64,000 bases of DNA, taken from assembly GCF_000006405.1 (NCBI RefSeq), contig NW_003203153.1, positions 17,532-81,531 of the forward strand, read 5' to 3'. The first letter of the stretch is position 1, and every line of letters begins with the position of its first letter. Shown piece after piece: positions 1 to 11,876 of this stretch. A program made the translations under genes and the position numbers. This DNA comes from Perkinsus marinus ATCC 50983. Its lineage: Eukaryota; Perkinsozoa; Perkinsida; Perkinsidae. The notes below the pieces were generated by a model. The model had not been told where the DNA came from, did no database searches, and saw nothing but the letters and a program-made list of their open reading frames with translations.

Positions 1-2130
1 GGGTCAATCCCATCACCAACATTAGCGAATAACCATGGTACACAACGTTCTAGTGTAATGACGGGAAAGTCATCTAGTCCAGGCAGGACCGCGCAGGCAC
101 CCAAAATCGAGACAATATCATCGATGGTGAAGGACACTGGCTGGTAAAGTACCTACGCGGGAATATAGCAGTAGTCCGAATCACCTTGAGGATGTCAAAG
201 CAAAACCGAAACCCTCCAACGTTATTACTGTTCTGGAAAGGATGACTGTTGTGAGAAGGGTATGACTGGTAGATCCCATCCATGGCTGCATATCAAAAAA
301 CCCTCTCTCGTATGCCGACTTTATGGCACGACATATGATAGCTGCATTGGCTGCGGTTAGCTGCCGAGGTGGGTTACAAACCTGAAGGTCGGAGGTGAAT
401 GATAAGTTGTAGTAGATACCGGACAACTCACCAAATGATCGATTAACACATCAAAAAGCCGTACCTCCTCCCGCGAGACCATTGTCCGCGTGGAGTGTCG
501 TCGTCCTGTGGCGATACGGGATAATAAAGTCATGACATTACCACAAGTAACGGGTGGATGCCTAACGTCTCGCACTTTGCTACGGTCATGTCGAGGTGAT
601 AGCCTATCGGCTATAGCTGTGTACAGCTCTGCATTGACGTATCCAGCTAGGCTGCATGCACTTGAGTATCGAGTAATGAACTAGAACGAAAGTGTTAGAC
701 TTATACGCCAAGCCGCATTGAGTACTTCAAAGTCGACTCTACTCGAGCGGATATCCCTCACTATCATGGCGTGTATGGACTCCATCTCCGAGGAACGGAA
801 GTATTCCAATGCCGGAGGTAGGTGAGCCAACTCCTCAATCCTTCTCAATAACTCTCTACGAGGTACCTGGGGAGTGATACATGGCTCAAGTACGCCACAA
901 GCCAAAGTGAATTGAGCAAGTAAGTTTCCCAACCCTAGGGTGGTTTGAAACGATCTAAGATACTTACATGGCGTCTGCGCACCCCTTCCGATAGATGGAG
1001 GATATTTACAGCTGTTTTGGGAAGGACAGTAGTGATACGTTTAGGTATGGTACATGCGAGCATGCTACTATGATGGGGATTGAATCATGGGCATATGCTG
1101 TGAATAAGGTGTTATACTCAATAGCAGAGCCTATACCTAGCTCGAGTAGGGCTAGGTGTCAATTGATTGCGACTATCACCAGAATGCCCGCTTTCGACTT
1201 TCCAAATATGTACAGCATAACGCCGCCAAACACAAAGTTAACGTTAACGTTCGGAAACTCCATCACACCACTACTCAATACCATAGTTTGAAGCGTCTTC
1301 TTCCGATAAGCCTTTATAACCCAGTGTCTCGGATACTAGTAGAGGATGATACTCTCACATCCTTACCCTCCAGCATCAGCATACTCCGCTGGAGAAGTCT
1401 TGCTGCTTCTCTTTCTGCATCTACTCCGGTGGCTTCATCGAGCTCATGCACTGTAAAGATGAGAGTACTATCGCGCAGAGTAAGTAGGATTTGATGGCGT
1501 GTTAGAGTAGGAGATGCATGGTCGTTAATAACGAGACGGAAATTTCAGTCTCGGAATATATGTACGGTGTTGCGCTAAAGGATTACCATCGAGCTTTGGA
1601 GCCAAGGACTCAGTACTCATTAGGTCGAAGGAACCGGCCGAATCCTTGCGCCTTTCGATTGCAGCTTCCTTTCTACAACCACTACGAGGATTTAGGTAGA
1701 ATATTGGCATCGATAAGAGCTATACAACAGGGAATGTCCGTGATAGTGCTCGGGATACCCAGGTTAGCAAAGGCCTCGTTGTGCGAGGAGGACATAGCCT
1801 TGGCACCCTATGATTGCCATCATTGGCTCCATCACGGCATCTGCCGCGGCTGTAGTCATGACCACTACACCTGATGCCGGAACAGATAACATGACAGCTC
1901 GAGTGGTGTCTTCTCATGGATCTCCCTATGCCGTAGACCTAAAATCATCCACTTCATGATACTCCGATGACCATCTGATAGGCCTGGGAGTAGCAGTAGA
2001 CTAACACAACGAGAATAGTTATCCAATGAATACGTAGTTCTTGAAATAGTCGTTAAGAAAACGATAATGGTAATGTCGATATCGATAATAGGGAAGAGGA
2101 CGAAGGAGGCATAGACGATAATGGCAACCA
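1..2130 (-). other. Unresolved coding fragments, minus strand
   Basis: No complete gene could be assembled here. Several minus-strand stretches read like exons: about 181-575, 681-932 (an 83-codon open frame rich in Leu/Glu/Arg), about 1320-1490 (contains LDEATGVDAE, which loosely recalls an ABC-transporter Walker B/D-loop) and about 1870-1990 (KWMILGLRHREIHEKTPLEL). They are separated by short stretches with stops, as expected of the small introns seen throughout the window. They lie directly downstream of the TFIIIC gene on the same strand and may be one gene running off the window edge. No product is assigned; the ABC resemblance is weak and is not used as a call. Confidence 0.3.
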
Positions 2131-5100
2131 TTATTGTAGAGCAGGCCTTATATTATGTACGAGTACTCTAGCTGCCATAGTACGATTACCAGTCTGTACA
2201 TGCAGTGTAGCTAGGTTGTATGCAGCTGCTAAGCGTACATACTCTACTTCATGGACTTCGTAATACATCTTGCCATTGCTTTCAGCTTCATGGATAATAC
2301 TCAAGGCCTGTCTATAGAGCCTATCAGCTAGATGGAAGACAGAGAGTTGATGCCAAAGTCTCCCTTGATTGTAAGCTATTTCAGCCTTGGCCAACACGCC
2401 TGATACTCCCTCCTGTTGAAGTCGGAGCTTCTCATACAATTGGAATACCGCCAAAGCTGAAACATGATGCCATCAGCATACGCCCAAGGGCTAAACACTA
2501 CCTTTGGTGATGGTAAGTTGTCTATCGTACGTCACACGTGATATAGACATTGTAGTGAGGGACGCTGTGAGAAGTAGAGCTGGGTAGGGATCATTGGGAC
2601 GTAGCCTCATGGCTCGGTAGTACTCTCTGACGCTATATCGATGCCTGGAGAGATCATCGGCTACAGTCCTCTATTGAAGAGGTGGAATATTATTACGTTT
2701 GGGCTAGTGTACTAAGATGACCCAGTATGAGAGTATACTCATACACTTGAGGGTACTTGATAGCCTGTCTTATCAACCATGCTCGTTGGTCGATGAACTC
2801 TAGCTGATCTGGTTTGGTCCCCTTCCGCATTGTAGTTTTGCCCTTCACCTCATCCGAGTGCATTGAGAAGCCCTACACATCACTTGCTACTACTAATAAT
2901 AATAGCCCATACCCAAACCTACTGCTTCCTCATCTCCTGCTGCGATATCGTAGAACATAAGTTTGGATAGATAGCTTAGTGTACGTGATAGTGTGTAGTA
3001 GTCCTTATCATGAGCGTTATTCACAGCCTAAAGCACGAAGGACGCATTGATAGCAGTCGACATTAATACCATGCCCTTACTCTTTGTCGGAGGTATTTGA
3101 ATACAACCTTCCTCATACGGGCCTTGATTGCCAGGTTGAAGCTGGCCTTCTCTAGCCTGGATATATGCTCGGACCCTCCACCACCACCGACAGGGATGGC
3201 ATTATCAGCAGTACTCCTTCCTGACTGCGTCCCACCACCCGCCTCAATTGTTGAGGCAGTACCACCTGCCTTATCTGATGCCTCAGCACCACCACTGCTG
3301 GACCATCTCTTTCGACGGGAGTGTAGTACCTATTAGAGGGTCGCTAATATGCTACAGGATAGACTTATAAATCCTTCCTTATTACAGTTTCTATAATTTC
3401 CACTGCCTCTTGCTCTCTACCGACCAGGTGGCATACATTGGAGCCTCTGATAATGAAGTCAACCAAGGCCTTATCACCGAACAGGTCATCGATGCCCAGC
3501 AGTTGCATCTCCTTCTTTATACGAGGCAGTGCAGGCTGAACACCAATGACTAGGCTACAGTAGCATCTTATGATAATTACCATCCCATCTTTAGCTTTAG
3601 CCTCCGCCACTGCTTTGGGATCGTCTCTCCCGAAGTTAATAAGAGGTGTTGCCTCACTGAGCAGTTCCTTAGGTGTAGAGCCGCCGCCCTCACGAGCACT
3701 CTTCTTATTCGGGCTCACAGGATGCGTAGCCGTGTTGAAGTATTGTGGATATTGACTTCTTCGATACTGAGACACGAAGGTAGTGAGGAGATGATGGAGA
3801 GGTGTTAAGGGTAACTCAGTTCATTACCCTCACAGCACGCTGATTATCTAGCTCACAATCTCTCATGAGACTTATCCACGCTGAAGCAAATCTAATAGAA
3901 CAAAATAGATAACGAGCCATGACCACACGATGAGATCAGCCATACTTCAGCCTTTTATCGTGTAGATCTTCTGGCAGCTTCTGAGATGTATCCCTATGCA
4001 CTTCCAGTTCATCACTATCCAATATTGCCATCAAAGTGTTGTATCTGATGAAAGCATGCTACACACGCAATGGGATACTCCATGATCATTGTTACGCTGT
4101 CTTCCTCTCCTTAGTACTATGAGCCCTAGGCAAACTCCTGCACATCAGTAAATCCTCATAGCTCAAAGTCTCTAATAGTAGCCTATCAGCATCAGCACTC
4201 CTGCCCAGCCGACGCCATATATCGGATAGCTGTACCAGAACCTGGTAGCTACCATAAATTAATGGCTGAAGGAAATATAAACAGTACAGTAGGGTCATCC
4301 TGTTGGGGTGAAGTAGCTGCTGTGATATCGCCATCCTCATGAGATAACCTCGCTGCATTGATAGCCTTAGTCTCCACTGCTCTTTCTAGGTATATACCGG
4401 CACTCTCAATATCACCGAGGGCGTAGTAGTAACTGAAGAATAACAATAGGGAGGGCACTTCTGAGTGTATGATGTCTGTATAGACAGTATAGAGTCATGA
4501 TAGTTATGGTTATTACTTTCCTATTCTTCCGCACAGTGTCTTAGCATGTACGGGGTCGATAACCTTGCCAGGCTGTGCTAGAGCAACTAACAGCTCCAAC
4601 GCCTCCCTGGTATGACCATTATCATGCATAGCATCAGCCAATTGTAGATGGAGATCCTCTAATCCAGTGGGAGCATTACCTACAGTGTAACCGTATCGTA
4701 CCAATACAATGATGATGATAAGACATTGTTTCCATCCTATTACCACCACTATCCTCCATCTCTTGTGCAGCTGCCATGAGTAATACTCCACAGCACGCCT
4801 TCGCCAATGGACTAGCACCCATAGGTGGCTCCTGTTTGGTTAGAGCCAATGCCTCCTCTGTAGTCCTCGCGTTACCAGAGGATCGCCGCTCTGCCGTACC
4901 TGTATCAAGAGTGAGGTATGATGATAACAACTAGTGGTTAGTATTATTACCTGTCTGTGCATGATAATACGACTCGGCCACACCCAGTTTGACCACTAGA
5001 TCTATAGGCTGCACACTAAGGGCTGCGACCAAACCCTGTTTATCCTCTATTGATACGTTGGACGGGATAAGGAATTTACCAAGTATTGTTCGACACTTGC

Positions 5101-6900
5101 CATACTCCCTCAGGTCAATGTACCTGTAACAGTACTGGATGAGAGTAGTACGTAACCTAAACCGTGCCTTACACTTCACAGAGCATGTTCATAAGATCAG
5201 CATCCCGTGGAGATGGCGAGGGATGGTCAGCACTGGTGCTGCTGCTACTATCACTATCCACACCTAGGCATACCTCCAATACACGAGCAGTGGCTGGCTT
5301 GTCTGCTTGGAGGTACAGGGCCTTGGACAACATACGCCCGATGACTAAGATGATGCATATTCTTATGCTTCTAGTATCATGCAGATTACCGAGGTCGCCA
5401 GGATGCATTTCAAACAACATTTGTAGATAACGTGCTGCCCTCGCATAGCGCTTTATCTAATGATAGTGTTTCGGTCATTCACAGTGAAACTTGTGGCAAT
5501 ACCTTCATAAAGCAATCAGCCATGTCCCATAGCACTGATTTAGCCTCATCAGTACCGTCTTCCGGCATTGATCTCCAACATCTATGGAAGCAGTATCTAA
5601 TATAGAGGATGATGGTCAATAATGAGCATGTATGCAAACACTATGACTACGCGGCCTGAGTGTAGTTCCCTAACTCATCCCTTGACCTCTCAGCTAGTCT
5701 CTTCCAAAGCTGAGTATCTCCTGGAGTCAAATGTGCAGCCACCAAGAGCACCTGGTTGTTAAGTTACCATAAATCCATTATATCACACGATTTCTGTACC
5801 CCACCTCTAGAGCCTTCTTAGCATCCCCCATCTCCTCGTATATTAGACCTAGTGTTAGGAATGGATCAGGAACTCCGGGCCCTAGGCGGATTGCTTCCTA
5901 TAGTAAGAATAGGGGGCAGACGTGATGCATGCGGTCAGAATTCTACCTTAAGATCATCAATAGCAGCATCATAATCCCGCTTAAGGAAGGCATTGTTAGC
6001 CTTACCAAGCATCTCCCTCACCTCTGGACTCACCTTCTTCGATGGACCGGAAGCAACTGTTGGGCGCTTGTGTTTCTTAGGCTTGAGACTGAGGAACACA
6101 GCGTCCATGTTGAAGGTTTCCCATACGATATTACCCTTTAGCTCTCCTCTCCCTCAACTTCTTCCGTCGTCTCCTTCTATGCCTAGCCTTACTCTTGAGG
6201 AATTGGCTTGCATTATTGCTCATGAGTAGGTCATCGAGGTCAGATGAGTCATATGATGATAGACCACTTGAATCAGCATCGCCGCCCTCTTCCTCTTCAT
6301 CTTCATCATCACCATCCGTCATCCAAGAAGACATATCACCATCACTCCCCCCTATCCCTGGTATACCATCACCTACCATTCAATGTTACTGCCCACTTAT
6401 ATATGACAAGTATCTTCCCATTACCTCCCATCTCCACATCCGATCCCGCATGAGCTGCAGCCTGAACAGGATGATCGTATTACATGCAACAATGACAAAG
6501 AGAGCATCAATGACAAAGAGCATTGGCTAGAAAGACTCTATGAATAGTAAACCCATATCCAAGACTCATCACAATACGACTGCTATCGATACGGCACTAC
6601 CTTTCGCCCTCCACGCTTTTGCTTTCTCATACCGCTCATTATCCTCTCCTCAGCTTCCTCAGCTTTCTCTGCTAATGGTATGAAATCTTGTAGGTTAAGT
6701 TCAGGGTTGCCATGATAGAGAGTATCCAAGTCCATACCCTCGGGTGGGGTCATGGCTTGTGCTGCAGCCAAGACGGCCACAGGAATAGACTCAGAGCTCC
6801 CTTGTCCTCCAGTCACTCCACCTCTCACAACAGGATGTGCAGTACTACTCGAAGAGGATGACGAAGACATTAAGAGTCTGATAAGATGATAACAATCCAT
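2131..6900 (-). CDS. GTF3C3: TFIIIC TPR subunit (GTF3C3/Tfc4/tau131-like)
   Basis: Likely the TPR-array subunit of RNA polymerase III transcription factor IIIC, which bridges promoter-bound TFIIIC to TFIIIB in the nucleus. Read in order on the minus strand: a Ser-rich N-terminus (start ATG at 6900 or, better, 6870), an acidic Asp/Glu block followed by a basic KARHRRRRRKKLRERR run (6131-6379), then TPR-like exons. These include EAIRLGPGVPDPFLTLGLIY (about 5830-5890), a CYRYIDLREYGKCRTIL exon (4931-5179), LHLQLADAMHDNGHTREALE (4513-4690), DIWRRLGRSADADRLLLETL (4092-4260) and a C-terminal exon with AYNLATLHVQTGNRTMAARV (2131-2454). The acidic-then-TPR order, the GxPDPFLTLGLIYEEMGDA-type repeat and the C-terminal AYNL repeat fit the family. 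Many introns of about 40-60 nt; not every exon joint was resolved. The stop at 2131 is the best C-terminus found. Confidence 0.8.
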
Positions 6901-7130
6901 TATGACTTGTTAACTCAACATAGCATAAATGATGGTAACAATGTCGAGAAATGATTCATGAATCGGAGCTAGAGTTCCTGAGACATGGCAAGTAGGCAGT
7001 GATGGATAACAACTGTCGATACAACCTCAACTACAGCAGTGGTTGACATGGTAATCCAAGACCGAATGTGATGCCGATACCAAACCTTGATTATGATACC
7101 CTACAGTTATATTGTGCACTGCCTTCCCTA

Positions 7131-8175
7131 TTACACTTTCCCCCCGTGATCTGCATAAGACGCCTCTACAGCAAGCATGACAGGTGCATAGGCCCGGATA
7201 AGCCTAAAAAGTAGCCTGAAGTGCAGGTACATTCTGGAGACCCACTCATCAAACATCATATGATGTCGAACCTGACCTGTACTGCTACTACGCCCCATTG
7301 ATCGATGTAAATAGGATGGGAGTATAGTAGAGTCTATTTATAGGTGAAGATCATCATAATCCTCAAAGGAAGGGGACATCAATACTATCCCCATTCGTGC
7401 ATTCATCCTCGATATATGCTGAGTGGCCAGGGGAGGCTATCTACCGCATGGTAGGAGAACAAAACCTTGGACCTTATCCGCCGCAATAGGGTGATCAAGG
7501 TGGTACTCGTAGCCGAGTAGATCTGCCCCATATCAATCCTACTCTAATTCCACCTATTCATCCCACACACAGCGCCTACTGTGATACTCGAGATAGGGCC
7601 CTATGCATTCAAGATTTGACTGAGGGCTTGTACATCTGGTAGAGCGATGGTGTGAAATCCAAGTGAGCAACTACAATCATTACCTTTGAGATAATGTGTC
7701 TATAATGACGTTCAGTTTCCACACTAGACTAGGACCGTTCACAAGTCCGGTCTGCATCATCTATCCTCCTAATCATATGATATTAGTGTGATATGAGTAT
7801 TTGTCAATTGATGCGTCATCCATCATCCTCATAATCACCTTCTCTATATATCTTCTTCCGAACTGCCTTCCTCACATTAACGGATCTAGTCCCCTCCATA
7901 CTATCCTGCTTATACGGTATTATCCATCGCTGTTATACCTACACATTGTGTAGTAACATCATCGTGTAGATGCTAGCCCTCGATCTAGATCTCCCTGGGT
8001 GGGGATCGTACACTCTGGTCCTAGTACGAGACAAAGCATGTGCAAGGTACGGCATGGAGGCTTGACGTTTGAGCTCACTTAAGATAGTGTACTGCCCCAC
8101 TCCCTCACCGAAAATCATGCGTGATGATGAAAGCGCTCGCCCATAGCTAATCGACTCTTGGCTGTAACATGACAT
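7131..8175 (-). CDS. Unrecognised small multi-exon protein
   Basis: Not recognised. Minus-strand reading gives an N-terminal exon at 7939-8175 (starting MSCYSQES, Arg/Ser-rich), a middle exon near 7470-7550 (MGQIYSATSTTLITLLRRIR) and a C-terminal exon near 7131-7300 with a hydrophobic/basic stretch (SRMYLHFRLLFRLIRAYAP) and a stop at 7131. These stretches have coding character but the introns between them are only partly consistent, so the model is provisional. The apparent start is just 29 bp from the RPL4 start on the other strand. If this exon is real, the two genes share an extremely short divergent spacer. Alternatively 7939-8175 is RPL4 promoter or UTR that happens to be open. Confidence 0.4.
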
Positions 8176-8204
8176 GAACTGTAAGGTAATTTGACCTCTT
8201 CACG

Positions 8205-9386
8205 ATGTCTACCGCTCGGCCCGTCGTATCAGTATACGATCTCTCTGGATCGTCATCCAGCACTACATGTGCTCCTACCGTCTTTCAGGCTCCTCTTAGG
8301 CCCGACCTAGTGAGGTCTGTCCACTCCGCTATGGCCAAGAACAAGCGTCAGGCTCGTGGTGTTAAGTTCGAGGCTGGTTATGAGACCGCTGCCGCTTCTT
8401 GGGGTACCGGTCGTGCCGTATCTCGTATCCCTCGTGTCCCTGGTGGTGGTACTCACCGTTCGGGTCAGGGTGCCTTCGGTAACATGTGCCGTGGTGGTGG
8501 AATGTTCGCTCCTCTTAAGACCTGGAGACGCTGGCATCGCAAGTCTAATCTGACTGAGAAGCGTCATGCCATGGCCTCTGCCATTGCCGCGTCTGCCTTG
8601 CCTCCTCTTGTCATGGCCCGTGGTCATCGCATTGGTGAGGTACCTGAGCTTCCTCTCGTCCTCTCTGAGGGTGTTGAGTCTGTTCAGAAGACTAAGGATG
8701 CCGTTGCCGTCCTTGAGGCCCTTGGTGCTGGTGCCGACGTCCAGAGGGTTAAGGATTCTAAGAAGATCCGTGCTGGCGCCGGTAAGATGCGTAACCGTCG
8801 TTATGTCATGCGTCGTGGTCCTCTTGTCGTCTATGCCGAGGGTGATGGTCTTACCAAGGCCTTCCGTAACATCCCCGGTATCGAGCTCTGCCAGGTTGAT
8901 CGTCTCAACCTCTTGCAGGTTGCTCCTGGTGGCACTTTCGGCAGATTCATTATCTGGACTCAGCCCGCCTTCGACCGTCTCCAGCAGCTCTTCGGTTCCT
9001 ACAGGTCCGGTGCTGCCTTGAAGTCTGGTTACAGGCTTCCTAGGCCTTTGATGACCAATGCTGATGTGGCTAAGATCATCAACTCTGAGGAGGTTCAGGC
9101 TGTCTGCCGTCCTGCTCTTGCTCCTGCTCGCCGTGTTGGCCAGAAGAAGAATGCCCTGAAGAACCGCCAGATGATGGCCAAGCTTAACCCTGGTGCTCTT
9201 CATCGTGCTAAGCTGCGTGCTCAGGCCCAGCAGGAGGGTACTCAGGCTCATGTTCAGAAGGTTGCTGCTATCCGTGCCCGTGCTGAGCAGGCTAAGAAGA
9301 GCGCTAATGTCGGTAAGACTTTCTACAAGGAGCTCACTGCTGCATATCAGCCCACCGTCGAGAGCGAATCCGAAGACGAGGAGTAA
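8205..9386 (+). CDS. RPL4: 60S ribosomal protein L4 (uL4)
   Basis: Cytosolic large-subunit ribosomal protein uL4, whose long internal loop lines the polypeptide exit tunnel. The 393-aa intronless ORF has family landmarks: ARPVVSVYDL near the N-terminus, the basic loop RIPRVPGGGTHRSGQGAFGN (residues about 75-95), TWRRWHRKSN, the core LPLVLSEGVESV and GKMRNRRYV, LNLLQVAPGG and a basic C-terminal tail ending in acidic ESESEDEE. Codons are strongly biased to a small C/T-ending set (GGT, GCT, CGT, CTC, AAG), as expected for very high expression and unlike most neighbours. This is the intact copy of the duplicated unit. The duplication starts essentially at codon 2, so copy B did not inherit the upstream region. 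Confidence 0.97.
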   Translation: MSTARPVVSVYDLSGSSSSTTCAPTVFQAPLRPDLVRSVHSAMAKNKRQARGVKFEAGYETAAASWGTGRAVSRIPRVPGGGTHRSGQGAFGNMCRGGGMFAPLKTWRRWHRKSNLTEKRHAMASAIAASALPPLVMARGHRIGEVPELPLVLSEGVESVQKTKDAVAVLEALGAGADVQRVKDSKKIRAGAGKMRNRRYVMRRGPLVVYAEGDGLTKAFRNIPGIELCQVDRLNLLQVAPGGTFGRFIIWTQPAFDRLQQLFGSYRSGAALKSGYRLPRPLMTNADVAKIINSEEVQAVCRPALAPARRVGQKKNALKNRQMMAKLNPGALHRAKLRAQAQQEGTQAHVQKVAAIRARAEQAKKSANVGKTFYKELTAAYQPTVESESEDEE

Positions 9387-9485
9387 ATTTAACTCGCAGC
9401 ACACGACGAAATATTATCTCGATAAGAGCGTTTGATATCTGAAGAGGATATTGGTGAACTGTGTTGTGTTATTACGTTGATGATA

Positions 9486-9585
9486 NNNNNNNNNNNNNNN
9501 NNNNNNNNNNNNNNNNNNNNNNNNNNNNNNNNNNNNNNNNNNNNNNNNNNNNNNNNNNNNNNNNNNNNNNNNNNNNNNNNNNNNN
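9486..9585. other. Scaffold gap (100 N)
   Basis: Exactly 100 unknown bases. The left flank ends inside duplicated RPL4 downstream sequence (matching copy B up to 16925); the right flank begins inside a minus-strand gag reading frame. The missing part of the retroelement and of the copy A JmjC gene must lie here or be absent. The join itself may be an assembly artefact between duplicated segments. Confidence 0.99.
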
Positions 9586-10667
9586 TCCGAAGACGCATTC
9601 GAAAAACGGATGATAAAATCAGACACCGTTTCATTGGGATTCTGAGATATATTAGCAAATGACTGATTCGCACCCAACCTGGCCACATCATCGCTCACAC
9701 CAGAGCACGATAACGATAATGAAGAAAACAGACGACCAATCTCTCTAATCCAGTCTTTGGCATCACCAAGGCCAACAACAGACGGATTCAGGGTAACAAT
9801 CAAGGCAGGCGACAAACATCGAAGAAGTAAATAATAAACCGACACAGGGTCACCTATCAAACCGTTTTGTCTACACAATAAATCAAAACGTCGTTTGAAC
9901 ACCACATATGGTAGAGCATCTCCTGTACCCGAATATACAATCGGAGTAATGCCCTGAGCTAGGCGCCGACCCTCAGTAATATCCTTACGATTGAAAGTTG
10001 TCACAAGAAGAACATCTGGATTATTCAAACCAAGAGATTCCAAGCCATCATCACCGACCTGAATCTCAGAAGAGGTAAGAACTGATCTTCTAAGGGAGTG
10101 ACTACTAGTAGATACCATCTCCTTCTTGATGCCAACCGAGTCATCATTCAAATCTCGCTCTGGTTGATGAAGAACAACTGGCGTCTTCTTGCTTGGGTAC
10201 TGTATAACTATTGGGTCAACATCACAATCAACTCCTTCAAACCCTACTTGATCTAAGCGCTTCTGCAGGGTATTACCATACTTCGTCAATACTTGCTTGT
10301 ACTGACAAAAAGGACTATAAAAGTCTCCAAGTAAGCGTCGTCGTATCGGTGTCTGCGACCGTCTATCACCGCTCATCTGACACCACTGACCAAAAGCTTG
10401 CAACTTCATTGCAACTTTGTTCTCATGTGGATCACTAGTCCACAAGATACCCGAAACAGCCTCATTCAAAAGGTCAACATTAATATTAGGTATACCATTT
10501 AACGCATCACGACAATGTTCCAGAACATCATCAACCATCATAGGAGTACCAAACCACGAAATAATCAACTCTTTTGCAGCTTGTAAAGCCCTCACATGCT
10601 CAGCTGCAAGAGTAGAACCAGATGAGCCGGATACCTCCACATCACTCGAGCTCGGTTCCAGTACCAT
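9586..10667 (-). mobile_element. Retrotransposon gag-like ORF, truncated by the gap
   Basis: A minus-strand open frame of about 360 codons starts at ATG 10667 and runs uninterrupted into the scaffold gap. It has gag character: LPYVVFKRRFDLLCRQNGL, SVYYLLLRCLSPALI and the assembly-like NETVSDFIIRFSN just before the gap, the layout of the retrotransposon gag domain in Ty3/gypsy-type elements. No zinc knuckle, protease or RT is visible, presumably because they lie in the gap. Base composition is A/C-rich on the plus strand compared with the flanking RPL4 and JmjC sequence. It sits inside what was the copy A JmjC gene. Confidence 0.75.
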
Positions 10668-10724
10668 GTCGTTGTCCTCAGTCTCGGTGTGCGTAGGCGT
10701 TCCAGCCCTCTCAACACAAGTAGA

Positions 10725-10912
10725 TTAAATAGAGAAAATAAGTATCCACAACTATCTTACAACTGTTCTCATATCCTCAACGACTAGCGCAGCTTGTGCG
10801 ATGTCTTAGCTAAGATACCAAAGGAAGTGAAATAACACAAATGGGGACACAAACATAGATATTAGATCAGATTACTGCAATAACGACACGGTCATTTCCT
10901 TGGGCAACAACA
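10725..10912 (-). mobile_element. Candidate 5' LTR/leader of the gag element
   Basis: Lies between the gag start and the point where duplicated sequence resumes (10913, equivalent to copy B 18307). On the minus strand it begins TGTTGTTGCC, the TG start expected of an LTR, exactly at the junction with duplicated DNA. The other LTR is not available because of the gap, so both the inner boundary and any target-site duplication are untested. It shares GTCCCCATTTGT with the LTR at 54530 but is otherwise different. Confidence 0.4.
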
Positions 10913-11591
10913 GATCTGACAAAGCCAGACCAAGTCAGGATGCAACTGGCTGATACTTTGGCCACCCTCACACCATTGAGTGATACTGATGTCTTCGTAT
11001 TCAACAGGTTGGCCATTGTTATAGAGGCACCTGAGGGGTAGGGTGAGTGTGGATGTGTAGAGATAATTATGGTACTCGATAGGTGTGAACTAGATGAAAC
11101 TGAGTTAGAGGAGAATGGAAGTGATGATGATGAGGATAGTAACGATTCTTTGGAGGAGAATCTCCTCAGGAGATATACCTACGTGATGATGCTCAACAGC
11201 TTGTCAAAGATGACTCCGAGCAGCTTCAAGATGGCAAACTATATTCAATACATCACAACTATTGCCGGGATGAGATTAACTTTGATGATCTCATCCGGGT
11301 CATCATAAAGGTACTACACCAACATCACGACAGGTACCATTAACGGGTGCCTGGGGTGACTGCAATCGACGGGCATTGCCCTCAGCAGGTACCTCTACAG
11401 CTAGTCCCATGCATGGAATGGTTACAGCGTCATCATCGTGCTGTGTCCAGCACCATAGCTCCAGCAACTTTCAAGATGTCAGATCTGGAAGAGTGTAGTG
11501 GAGACCAGCAGCAGGAGGGCGAAGGCCGAAAGGATCTCATGTCTCTGCTTCTATCCGTCGGTCTCTGTACAGGATGGTTCTACCGTCAATA
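10913..11591 (+). pseudogene. 3' remnant of JmjC oxygenase gene (copy A)
   Basis: Matches the last three exons of the intact JmjC gene in copy B (18307-18995): the DLTKPDQVRMQLADTLATL exon, the acidic CELDETELEENGSDDDED exon and the C-terminal exon. It is not functional as it stands. The 5' exons carrying all iron ligands are missing (retroelement and gap instead). In addition a 14-base insertion (AATCTCCTCAGGAG, about 11160-11173) after the acidic block shifts the frame. Copy A also lacks bases encoding part of a Glu-rich run present in copy B near 18893-18925. Confidence 0.85.
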
Positions 11592-11876
11592 AGTGTGCAT
11601 CCAACCCTCAACGTTACTCCATCGGTTTCTTACGATCCTCATCATTGGGTTATTGCTCTACTCCAACAGGGTGTCCAACATTGGTTCTTCTTAACGGTAG
11701 TTTTTTTGCTCGGTCCTTCTCCTCGAATGTTCCGTTCCCGAGAGCTATCATATGCCTTGGCACGAACCCTTGATAAGGAGGCAGACCATGCGAAGAGGAA
11801 CGTTCTGTAATGATCTCATGTATTTATCGCTGCTCCTTCCCAATATGCCTGGCTTCAGACTAGTGACTGAGGATGG

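Noticed and set aside
1320-1490. ABC-transporter nucleotide-binding domain (LDEATGVDAE)
   Set aside because: Only the Walker B-like string is present; no signature motif or Walker A nearby, and surrounding residues do not fit.
8566-9021. 151-codon plus-strand frame overlapping RPL4
   Set aside because: Out-of-frame shadow of RPL4; the same Leu/Ser-rich string reappears in the pseudogene for the same reason.
8307-9404. Long minus-strand open frame (365 codons) antisense to RPL4, and its twin at 16056-16844
   Set aside because: Created by the strongly biased RPL4 codon usage; it follows RPL4 exactly and has no independent support.
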